Shown one piece after another: positions 1-6,363 of a stretch of 7,841 bases of DNA. A model generated the notes under the pieces. That model did not search any database. It was given only the letters and a program-made list of their open reading frames with translations, and was not told where the DNA came from. This stretch comes from Myxococcales bacterium UBA1238. Lineage in GTDB: Bacteria > Myxococcota_A > Bradymonadia > UBA7976 > UBA1532. The stretch covers positions 1 to 7,841 of the forward strand of contig DBWM01000043.1 in NCBI GenBank assembly GCA_002309015.1, written 5' to 3'. Position numbers and translations under genes: made by a program. The stretch's first letter is position 1; every line of letters starts with the position of its first letter.

Positions 1-76
1 AATTTGAGGACTCTTTATTTCCTTATTCGGTATAGCGGAGGCGGCTGTCAATTCGACATAATTTTCTTGTGATACT

Positions 77-3000
77 TTACCGTACATGAGCATTAGACCA
101 GGGTTTATATCCGTCCAGCTCTTTGAATATCGTAAAACTTTGCTGCCCTTCTACAAATTGAACCCAACTCGGCACCTCATAAATGCTGATCGTCTTTTTG
201 AAAGACGGGCCGTCTGGGGTGGTGATGAGCAATTGATATTCGCCGGACATCATCGGTTCGAGGGACATCGTGAGTTTCCCATCGTTCAGAGCGAAGGTGC
301 CCCCCTGCACGGTGTCATATTCCGAAGAAATCTCCCAGGTGGAACCCTCAGGAAGGTTCTCCCAGCCGGAGAAGTCGAATGTACCGCCGAAATAAGGGAA
401 TTCAAATTGGAATGACTCATCGGGTTCAGGCGGATTGCCGCATGCGCCGTCGATGCAGAAGGTATTTTCGGGGCAAGAATGGGTGCCGTCGCGCGTATAA
501 TCGAAATGTGTACCGTCAACACAGAAGGGTTTGTAGCGGTCATAATGCACGCGATCCGCGCTGCAGTGGACAGCCGGCTTCACAATCTCGGTTGTTGTAG
601 CGCAACCGTCACCCTGGCTGTTGCAGGAACCCGTGGCTCGATGGAGTACAATCTCTCCTTCATTTTCCGAAGCTTCGCATGCGATCAACTCGCCAGGTTT
701 ACAATAGTTTTTGGATTCGAATTGCTGGTTACATCCTGCTCCATCCACGCAGGAAGCAGCGCTGTAATGATACTCGGCACCATCTCTGCAGATCGTACGT
801 GCAACGCAGGGCTCATCCGCGATGGATTCCGCCTTGCATTGTCCCGTTGTATCGTCACATACGCGGTTCGTAATGATCGCAGCATCATTTGAGTCGGTAC
901 ATGCGATTTCCGGAACCGTGCAATCGTCTTCTACATGGATCCCAACCTTGCATTCCGGATGGTCATAGTCGCAGACGCCCATGCTGTCGATGCTTCTCCC
1001 ATTGGAATCGCATTGATAGTGATGCCCGGAGACGATGGTCGTGCAATCGAACCTTTCAGTGTCGCAGGTCGCCTCACCGTTTTCGATGTGACAACCGCCG
1101 GTTTGCTTTACAAGATACCTGAAAACGTTTGGATAACTGTAATCTTCACATCTCAGATTGGTTACCGGGCATTCCTTCTCATCGCAGAGGCTTGAATTTG
1201 TATCGAGGATCTTCAGAGTACCCTGAGATGCAACCTGATAACCCGCTGATTCATCTGTATTCTCGTCGCCGTCGCAGTACGTCCAGGTTTCTCCGCCGTC
1301 CAGACTGAAGCGGTAGGCGAATGCCCATGAGGATTCCACCGTAAACTCGTCTCTGTCAGCGATCGAAACTGCTTTGGTAAATTCATTTTTCGAACCAAAG
1401 CCCATGAGATCATGAGTTATTTCCAGCGGAAGCGTCTTCAATTCAGATTCCGGCAGCTCTCTCAAATCCAGATTGTCTTCAGCTTCAGCGTACACCAGCT
1501 GGGCTCTGAAGTTTGACATCCTTTCGAGGGCGTGAGCTTCGGTGACGGCTCTCGAGCGATCGTACTCGATGCCGTTATCTCGCATGGGAATCTTTCCCTC
1601 AGCGTCGAGCGGCGTGAATTGATTGCCGGTTACATCTGGAATCAGGAGATCACCCTTGAACAATACCTTTTGATCATTCTTATAGACCTCCATTGTGATC
1701 GGATTCTTGAATCTGCACCAGGAGATCGGTTCCGGATCGCGGCAATAAGCGATGGGTAAACCATCATCAGAGGTTGCTGCGCAGGTTTGATTGTGGAGTG
1801 CACAGTCATCCTGAGACCATCCCATGCCGATTATGTCGTTTTTACAGGTGACGTGATTCAATTCTGCCTTCACACTCCCTATACATGCGCTGTAAGTCAC
1901 ATCGCCGAGGATTGAATTGGCATTAATTTTTTCCAGAACACATTCACCTGCCACGCAACCGAGGTTATTCAAAACATAGACCTGGCCTTGTTCGTCTTCA
2001 GTGCAGGTTGAACCGGTACGATATGGACATTGTTCGAGCGGAGTGGCGACAGGTTCGCAGGTTGCTATCTGTTGTTCTGCGTCAATGATGATACAATGAG
2101 TGCCTTCTGCGAAGACATTATGCGCATTGGAACCTGTACCGCAGGTATGATGGGATTCTTCGCCTGTACTGCCACATCTCCTCGATTCAACTTCACAACT
2201 TGCGACGCCATCGATGATCTTACAGCCGCCACTGGTCTGAACCAGATCATCACCGAGACAAGTCTTGCCGATCCCTTTGGTACAGACGGACAATTTTCCA
2301 TCAAAACAGGGATTCTGAACGGTGATGCTGACGTTCTCTCCATCGAGGTAAGTTGTACCACCATCAAATGAGACCTGAATCTTGGCAATGCCGCCATAGT
2401 AATTCCAGACTTGTACCATCTCATCGGTTCTTTGAACGGTGGCAACATAGCGATCGAAATCGGCATCGGGTGATGACGCGCCGGAAGAGCCCGAAGATTC
2501 GCCTGCAGATGAAGTCTGGCTGGAAGAAACATTGGATCCGCCCGTTACATCGGCATATTTCCATGTTTCATCATTAAAATGTCGATAGGCAATCCGGACT
2601 TTCATCCGATCATTCAAAGTATCGACGCCTGAAGTCAGGGTTGTCAGACCGGCAATCTTCAGATCGATGCCGATCTTCAGGGTTTCTTTGGCGAAATCCC
2701 AGATGATTTCCCTTTCGCTCCCACTGCAGTTGCTGTCGAGACATACGGCTTTGGTGATGAGCTGGGGTGTCACGCAGTCCGACTCGATGCAGAGCTGGTT
2801 GTCGTCGTTGCAATCCTTTGTGATCACCTCGCTGCCGCATGCAGGCGTGGGATCTTCTTTGCAGAAAGCGACGGTCTTCGTGACCACCTGACCATCACAG
2901 GATCCGGAAGCCTCAACGGTGCAGGGCTCTACGGTGCCTTCTTCGTAAGAACAGCCGTCTTCAGCGGTCGCGCTGCATTTTCCCTGCGAAGTCTTGATGC

Positions 3001-3883
3001 CTGCAGGCTCCTCTATGCAGAAGACTTTTTGAGAACAGGTGAATGGCAGGGTATTGCAGACTCCCGCCGCATTGCAGGTGTTCAGCGTCTTTGAACCCTT
3101 GGAGTTATCGTTTGCATCACAGGTGATTGCAGCCGAACAGGGGCAGGGTTCACAGGACGCACCCGCAGCGCCCATCGAACAGACTTCATCGTCATCGCAG
3201 GTTTCTGCGACGCTCAGGCTCTCTGCCAGTTTACAGACCGGCTTGTCGCCGCTGTCATCGCAGATGCCCTTTTTGGCCATAATCTGCTTGCCTTCGCATG
3301 CGGTCTCCGGCTGGCATCCGCCGCAAAAATCGTACAATGTTGCCTGCAATGCGTTTTCGGGCTGATAACCATCGGCAATGCCGTCTGAATCTTCGCTGAC
3401 TTTCTGATCGCAGTAATAGTATTCATCGCCGATCAGGACTTTAACGGCAAAGCAAACGTCTTTGGAGACCGACAAATGCTCTTCATGTGCAAAAACAGCC
3501 TCGTTATCGCTGCTTGCGATCTCTTTCCAGTCCGGAGAAGGTGCCGCTTTGCATGCATCTTCCTCTCCCATAACGAAAGAAACCTTCATGCCCTCGATTG
3601 CCGGCAGTACTTCGGCCTTTAAAGTAAGATCCTCGCCGTATTTCAGACCTTTTTCGGCAATCGAAACGATGCGGCAGGCCTCAAAGCGCTCTTCTCCGCC
3701 GTCCGCCTCGTGATCGGTCGATCCATCCTGAGTCTGAGCAGCATCCCCAGTCTGATTTGCATCAGCCTCTACGGTGCTGTCGTTTAAATCACCATCGTTG
3801 TAAGGTGAACTGTCGTCGTCATCACAAGCCCAACTGCCCGCGAGGCAGCTCAGGAGCAAGATTTTTGTGAGTCGAAATTGCAT
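77..3883 (-). CDS. Giant cysteine-rich secreted lipoprotein, modular, unknown function
   Basis: This encodes a 1268-residue protein that I do not recognise as a named family. I chose the ATG at 3883 because AGAGGG lies 6 nt upstream and a signal peptide starts there; the frame stays open to a TTG at 3925, which would only add 14 hydrophilic residues. Residues 1-19 are a signal peptide (Arg/Lys n-region, ILLL core) followed by Cys20 in the context SWAC, a loose lipobox, then four Asp. Residues 21-66 are an acidic, disordered stalk. Three beta-rich segments follow (about 70-185, 392-526 and 718-900), each leading into Cys-rich stretches; a Ser-rich linker (449-472) sits inside the second. Residues 283-358 and 988-1148 are tandem five-Cys modules. 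Residues 1155-1268 form a Cys-free beta-rich C-terminal domain. The mature chain has about 77 Cys, so it probably folds outside the cytoplasm with many disulfides. A cell-envelope or surface role is inference; adhesion or structural scaffolding are possible. The gene is separated from the atp operon by a terminator. Coding status is very likely, function unknown. Confidence 0.9.
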   Translation of the reverse strand: MQFRLTKILLLSCLAGSWACDDDDSSPYNDGDLNDSTVEADANQTGDAAQTQDGSTDHEADGGEERFEACRIVSIAEKGLKYGEDLTLKAEVLPAIEGMKVSFVMGEEDACKAAPSPDWKEIASSDNEAVFAHEEHLSVSKDVCFAVKVLIGDEYYYCDQKVSEDSDGIADGYQPENALQATLYDFCGGCQPETACEGKQIMAKKGICDDSGDKPVCKLAESLSVAETCDDDEVCSMGAAGASCEPCPCSAAITCDANDNSKGSKTLNTCNAAGVCNTLPFTCSQKVFCIEEPAGIKTSQGKCSATAEDGCSYEEGTVEPCTVEASGSCDGQVVTKTVAFCKEDPTPACGSEVITKDCNDDNQLCIESDCVTPQLITKAVCLDSNCSGSEREIIWDFAKETLKIGIDLKIAGLTTLTSGVDTLNDRMKVRIAYRHFNDETWKYADVTGGSNVSSSQTSSAGESSGSSGASSPDADFDRYVATVQRTDEMVQVWNYYGGIAKIQVSFDGGTTYLDGENVSITVQNPCFDGKLSVCTKGIGKTCLGDDLVQTSGGCKIIDGVASCEVESRRCGSTGEESHHTCGTGSNAHNVFAEGTHCIIIDAEQQIATCEPVATPLEQCPYRTGSTCTEDEQGQVYVLNNLGCVAGECVLEKINANSILGDVTYSACIGSVKAELNHVTCKNDIIGMGWSQDDCALHNQTCAATSDDGLPIAYCRDPEPISWCRFKNPITMEVYKNDQKVLFKGDLLIPDVTGNQFTPLDAEGKIPMRDNGIEYDRSRAVTEAHALERMSNFRAQLVYAEAEDNLDLRELPESELKTLPLEITHDLMGFGSKNEFTKAVSIADRDEFTVESSWAFAYRFSLDGGETWTYCDGDENTDESAGYQVASQGTLKILDTNSSLCDEKECPVTNLRCEDYSYPNVFRYLVKQTGGCHIENGEATCDTERFDCTTIVSGHHYQCDSNGRSIDSMGVCDYDHPECKVGIHVEDDCTVPEIACTDSNDAAIITNRVCDDTTGQCKAESIADEPCVARTICRDGAEYHYSAASCVDGAGCNQQFESKNYCKPGELIACEASENEGEIVLHRATGSCNSQGDGCATTTEIVKPAVHCSADRVHYDRYKPFCVDGTHFDYTRDGTHSCPENTFCIDGACGNPPEPDESFQFEFPYFGGTFDFSGWENLPEGSTWEISSEYDTVQGGTFALNDGKLTMSLEPMMSGEYQLLITTPDGPSFKKTISIYEVPSWVQFVEGQQSFTIFKELDGYKPWSNAHVR

Positions 3884-3889
3884 GGAAGA

Positions 3890-3895
3890 CCCTCT
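3890..3895 (-). promoter_or_regulatory. Ribosome binding site that decides the lipoprotein start
   Basis: Read on the minus strand, AGAGGG lies 6 nt before the ATG at 3883-3881. The longer open frame begins at a TTG (3925) and its 14 extra residues precede the Lys/Arg n-region of the signal peptide, so the ATG start is preferred. Confidence 0.7.
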
Positions 3896-3911
3896 TTTTG
3901 ATTTAGGAATT

Positions 3912-3933
3912 AAAAAGCAACTCAAATGTTGCT
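3912..3933 (-). promoter_or_regulatory. Leader hairpin with T-run, possible weak attenuator
   Basis: On the minus strand AGCAAC, a 6-nt loop ATTTGA, and GTTGCT form a perfect 6-bp stem running directly into five T residues. It lies about 30 nt before the lipoprotein start codon, just ahead of the ribosome binding site. The shape is that of a small intrinsic terminator or attenuator, but the stem is short and half A-T, so it may instead be only an mRNA leader structure. No leader peptide or ligand-binding fold is visible. Confidence 0.3.
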
Positions 3934-3941
3934 CTCAAATG
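3921..3941. repeat. Direct repeat CTCAAATG, two copies
   Basis: CTCAAATG occurs at 3921-3928 and again at 3934-3941, start to start 13 bp. The first copy overlaps the loop and stem of the leader hairpin. With the promoter proposed at 3946-3974 both copies fall at or just after the transcription start. It may be chance or a regulator site. Confidence 0.35.
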
Positions 3942-3945
3942 GGAG

Positions 3946-3974
3946 TTTATCGCGGTCAAAAACCTGGTTGTAAA
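3946..3974 (-). promoter_or_regulatory. Possible sigma-70-type promoter for the lipoprotein gene
   Basis: On the minus strand TTTACA (3974-3969, 5 of 6 to the -35 consensus) is followed after exactly 17 bp by GATAAA (3951-3946, 4 of 6 to the -10 consensus). Transcription would start near 3939, giving a leader of about 55 nt. A weaker alternative is TTGAAA (4058-4053) with TTTAAA (4036-4031) at 16 bp. Promoter consensus in this lineage is assumed, not known. Confidence 0.35.
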
Positions 3975-3991
3975 CTCAAAAGGCAGGTTTT
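3959..3991. repeat. Perfect 8-bp inverted repeat flanking the proposed -35 element
   Basis: AAAACCTG at 3959-3966 and CAGGTTTT at 3984-3991 are exact reverse complements separated by 17 bp. The candidate -35 hexamer (3969-3974) lies between the arms, an arrangement expected of a dimeric regulator site. It could equally form a stem in an RNA started upstream. Confidence 0.4.
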
Positions 3992-4055
3992 CCGGAAGGA
4001 ATCACTCGGATTGCAGTCGACAACGTCGCTTTTAAAAACCGAAAACCAGCCTTTT
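3978..4055. repeat. 15-bp inverted repeat with one mismatch
   Basis: AAAAGGCAGGTTTTC (3978-3992) and the reverse complement of GAAAACCAGCCTTTT (4041-4055) agree at 14 of 15 positions, with a 48-base spacer. The 3978-3992 arm contains the right arm of the 8-bp repeat at 3984-3991, so it could pair with either partner. Role unknown. Confidence 0.4.
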
Positions 4056-4373
4056 CAACCCACAACGAAGGTCTTATGGATGGATAAGCTTTGTTTTTGA
4101 AAGAGGATCCTCCTTTTTAACGCTGAAACTCTCGATTGTGCGTCTACGATGCAATGTTTTCAGGCTGAAATCCGATGCTGAGGGTCAAATGACGTCAGAT
4201 AGCAGCTCGAAAAGTGATGATGGTGGCCGCAAACCGGATGCCGGAAGGTAGATTTCTCTTCAAAGCAGGCTGCAGGGGTAATTTGAGAGCTGATTACCTT
4301 GGATCCCTGCCCTACAGCGGGCTCATTTCGAGTGGAGACTCCCCTTCCATCCTTCTTGCGGCCTGTTTTCCAG

Positions 4374-4429
4374 AAAAAAGAAGCCTGGAATTCTGATACA
4401 ACGGTCATTTTTCAGAAATCCCAGGCTTC
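4374..4429 (-). terminator. Intrinsic terminator of the atp operon
   Basis: Read on the minus strand, GAAGCCTGG (4429-4421) pairs perfectly with CCAGGCTTC (4388-4380). A second 6-bp helix (TTCTGA with TCAGAA) lies above a small internal loop and closes a loop of about 15 nt. Six T residues (4379-4374) follow the stem directly. The hairpin starts 24 nt after the atpC stop codon. There is no T-run on the other side, so it acts only in the direction of the atp genes. Confidence 0.9.
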
Positions 4430-4430
4430 A

Positions 4431-4442
4431 TGTAGGCCTACA
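4431..4442. repeat. Perfect 12-bp palindrome between atpC stop and terminator
   Basis: TGTAGGCCTACA equals its own reverse complement. It sits next to the terminator stem, 11 nt past the atpC stop codon. A 7-bp word TACAACG begins inside it (4439-4445) and recurs in the terminator loop (4397-4403). It may be a small protein site or part of the 3' end structure; no role can be assigned. Confidence 0.5.
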
Positions 4443-4453
4443 ACGCAGTTTTT

Positions 4454-4915
4454 CTATGCGGGATGCGCTTCGAGATAGTCGCGGATGGCCTGGTTGAAGT
4501 CGTTCTCAATCTGTTGTTCGATGAGAAGCTCAGCTTTCTGTTCGGCTTTATGGGGATCTTCAGCGGATTCGAGCAGGTTCTGGGCGGCGACAGGGGCCAT
4601 TTCATCGTCGATGAAGCCTTTGAGGCTTAAACCCGCGCGAAGGTTGAGGGTCAGGCTGTCGGTGTCTTCGGGCTTCATCGCCTCGTCGGCCATCAAAATG
4701 ACGTTTTCGCCGGTGATCTCCAGGAATCCGCCGCGCACGAAGATGAGTCCAGACCGCTTCCCTTCGTAGTAAACGCTCCCGCCCCCGAGTCGCATGAACG
4801 AAGGTCTGTGATCCGGCAAGATGCCCACTCTTCCCTGAGTCGTAGGCGCGTTGACCTCGGTCACGCCCACTTCCCGAAGCAGCAAACCCTGAGGTGTCAC
4901 CAATTCCAGGATCAT
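4454..4915 (-). CDS. atpC: F1Fo ATP synthase epsilon subunit
   Basis: This encodes the 153-residue epsilon subunit, part of the rotating central stalk of F1, which couples gamma to the c-ring and in many bacteria inhibits ATP hydrolysis. Residues 1-84 match the N-terminal beta-sandwich, with the family stretch GRVGILPDHRPSF at 28-40 followed by the Gly-rich turn at 44-46. Residues 85-153 are the helical C-terminal domain, about 15 residues longer than in E. coli. At the site where many epsilons carry I/L-D-x-x-R-A, linked to ATP binding, this protein has IDDEMA (102-107), so Met replaces Arg. The start codon overlaps the atpD stop as ATGA, implying translational coupling; GAGGA lies upstream inside atpD. 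This is the last gene of the operon, followed by a terminator. Identity is secure. Confidence 0.96.
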   Translation of the reverse strand: MILELVTPQGLLLREVGVTEVNAPTTQGRVGILPDHRPSFMRLGGGSVYYEGKRSGLIFVRGGFLEITGENVILMADEAMKPEDTDSLTLNLRAGLSLKGFIDDEMAPVAAQNLLESAEDPHKAEQKAELLIEQQIENDFNQAIRDYLEAHPA

Positions 4916-6348
4916 GCCTTCAGTTCCTCTGCCTTTTGTAACACCTCGTCGAGACCTCCCACCATGAAGAAGGCCTGTTCGGGGATGTGATCGAGCTCTC
5001 CCTGCACGATCGCCTTAAAGCCTGCGATGGTATCGGGGAGTTTCACGTACTTCCCCTTCTTGCCTGTGAAGGTCTCCGCCACGTGGAACGGCTGAGAAAG
5101 GAACTTTTGGATCTTCCTCGCGCGGCTGACGGTCAGCTTATCCTCGTCCGGCAGCTCATCCATGCCCAGGATGGCGATGATATCCTGCAGATCCTTGTAT
5201 CGCTGCAAAACTTCCTGCACCTTTCGCGCGACCTGATAATGCTCTTCGCCCACGACCAGCGGATCGAGCAGACGGCTCGTTGAATCCAGGGGATCTACGG
5301 CCGGATAAATGCCCATCTCGACGATCTTTCGGCTTAAGACGGTCGTCGCATCGAGATGTGCAAAGGTCGTCGCGGGTGCGGGATCCGTCAAATCGTCGGC
5401 GGGCACGTAAATCGCCTGCACGGAAGTGATGGCCCCGTCCTTTGTCGATGTAATCCGCTCTTCGAGCGCTCCGAGCTCCGTGGCTAACGTCGGCTGATAC
5501 CCTACGGCGCTCGGAATGCGTCCGAGTAACGCCGACACTTCGGATCCTGCCTGAGTAAAACGGAAGATGTTGTCGATGAACAACAGCACGTCTTTGTGGA
5601 GACTCTCCCTAAAATGCTCAGCAAGGGTCAATGCCGAGAGCGCAACCCGCGATCTCGCCCCAGGCGGCTCGTTCATCTGGCCGTAAACCAGCGATACCTT
5701 CGACTCCTCGAGATGTTCCTGGTTGATAACCCCCGCTTCCACCATCTCCCAGAAGAAGTCGTTGCCCTCACGGGTGCGTTCTCCCACGCCACCGAAGACT
5801 GAGAGCCCTGAACCCGAGATGACGACGTTGTTGATCAGCTCCATGATGAGCACCGTCTTGCCAACGCCGGCCCCACCGAAGAGTCCGATTTTTCCGCCAC
5901 GCGCGTATGGAGCCAACAAGTCGAGCACCTTGATGCCCGTCTCGAAGGTTTCGATGGTCGATATCTGATCCGCGAGCGCCGGAGCCTTGCGATGGATCGG
6001 CAATCGCAGTTCGCTCTCTACGGGACCCCTCTCGTCGACCGGCTCTCCGATGACGTTGATGATGCGACCGAGCGTTGCACGCCCCACCGGCACAGTGATC
6101 GGCGAATGGGTGTTCATGACCGGCATCCCGCGCACCAATCCGTCCGTCGTATCCATGGCGATGGTGCGCACCACACCTTCTCCCAGATGCTGAACGGTCT
6201 CGAGCACCAAATTCCAGGGCTTCTCGTTGATCGCAGGGTTGCTGACCTTCAACGCCATGTTGACTTCGGGCAGATCCCCCGCAAATCGCACGTCGACCAC
6301 CGGTCCCATGACCTGGCAAATGCGACCTTCACCTGTAACTTCGCTCAT
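4912..6348 (-). CDS. atpD: F1Fo ATP synthase beta subunit
   Basis: This encodes the 478-residue catalytic beta subunit, which binds ADP and phosphate and makes ATP at the alpha/beta interfaces of F1 on the cytoplasmic face of the inner membrane. The N-terminal beta-barrel (about 1-85) is followed by the nucleotide-binding domain: Walker A GGAGVGKT at 158-165, GERTREGND at 189-197 with catalytic Glu190, and Walker B LLFIDN at 255-260. PSAVGYQPTL (279-288) and PAPATTFAHLDATT (323-336) are the usual signatures. The DELSEED-type lever is DELPDED at 397-403, which contacts gamma in rotation. Length is normal for the family. A strong purine-rich site (AGGAGG at 6363-6358) precedes the ATG in the 15-nt gap after atpG. 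All key residues are present, so it should be active. Identity is certain. Confidence 0.99.
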   Translation of the reverse strand: MSEVTGEGRICQVMGPVVDVRFAGDLPEVNMALKVSNPAINEKPWNLVLETVQHLGEGVVRTIAMDTTDGLVRGMPVMNTHSPITVPVGRATLGRIINVIGEPVDERGPVESELRLPIHRKAPALADQISTIETFETGIKVLDLLAPYARGGKIGLFGGAGVGKTVLIMELINNVVISGSGLSVFGGVGERTREGNDFFWEMVEAGVINQEHLEESKVSLVYGQMNEPPGARSRVALSALTLAEHFRESLHKDVLLFIDNIFRFTQAGSEVSALLGRIPSAVGYQPTLATELGALEERITSTKDGAITSVQAIYVPADDLTDPAPATTFAHLDATTVLSRKIVEMGIYPAVDPLDSTSRLLDPLVVGEEHYQVARKVQEVLQRYKDLQDIIAILGMDELPDEDKLTVSRARKIQKFLSQPFHVAETFTGKKGKYVKLPDTIAGFKAIVQGELDHIPEQAFFMVGGLDEVLQKAEELKA

Positions 6349-6357
6349 GCTTTCTCC

Positions 6358-6363
6358 CCTCCT
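6358..6363 (-). promoter_or_regulatory. Strong ribosome binding site of atpD
   Basis: On the minus strand AGGAGG fills the start of the 15-nt gap after the atpG stop, inside the longer purine run AGGAGGGGAGAAAG, with the ATG 9 nt further on. It is the strongest such site in the window, consistent with the three beta copies needed per F1. Confidence 0.75.

Larger units (their letters stand above)
3884..4379. other. Intergenic region without a supported gene
   Basis: This stretch of about 500 bases lies between the end of the atpC terminator and the lipoprotein start codon. Short open frames exist on both strands (for example 4160-4408 minus, 4214-4396 plus, 3867-4100 plus). They have no convincing ribosome binding site or recognisable protein sequence, and two of them run into the atpC terminator. 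The half nearest the lipoprotein gene (3912-4055) is AT-richer and holds the inverted repeats, direct repeat, possible promoter and leader hairpin listed separately. In the other half (4060-4370) I see only short palindromic pieces such as GAGGATCCTC near 4105 and CCGGATGCCGG near 4234, and no tRNA, rRNA or known riboswitch. Confidence 0.6.

Noticed and set aside
46..58. TGTC-AATTC-GACA inverted repeat after the lipoprotein stop as a terminator
   Set aside because: The stem is 4 bp and no T-run follows in the direction of transcription, so no terminator can be supported in bases 1-76.
2065..2532. Minus-strand 155-codon frame inside the lipoprotein gene
   Set aside because: It is an alternative frame of the same strand; the main frame has consistent Cys spacing and repeats on both sides.
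4031..4058. TTGAAA-16 bp-TTTAAA as the lipoprotein promoter
   Set aside because: The -10 match is poor and the leader would be about 140 nt; kept only as an alternative to 3946-3974.
3867..4100. Plus-strand frame of 77 codons crossing the lipoprotein start
   Set aside because: It overlaps the signal peptide region and ribosome binding site of the real gene and resembles no protein.
4098..4117. Palindrome GAGGATCCTC with flanking A and T runs, resembling a plus-strand terminator
   Set aside because: A perfect palindrome leaves no loop, the usable stem is very short, and no plus-strand gene precedes it.
4160..4408. Small minus-strand frame of 82 codons between atpC and the lipoprotein gene
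   Set aside because: It begins inside the atp terminator hairpin, has no clear ribosome binding site and its translation looks like random composition.
5768..6319. Minus-strand 183-codon frame within atpD
   Set aside because: It is an out-of-frame reading of atpD; the atpD frame has all catalytic motifs.
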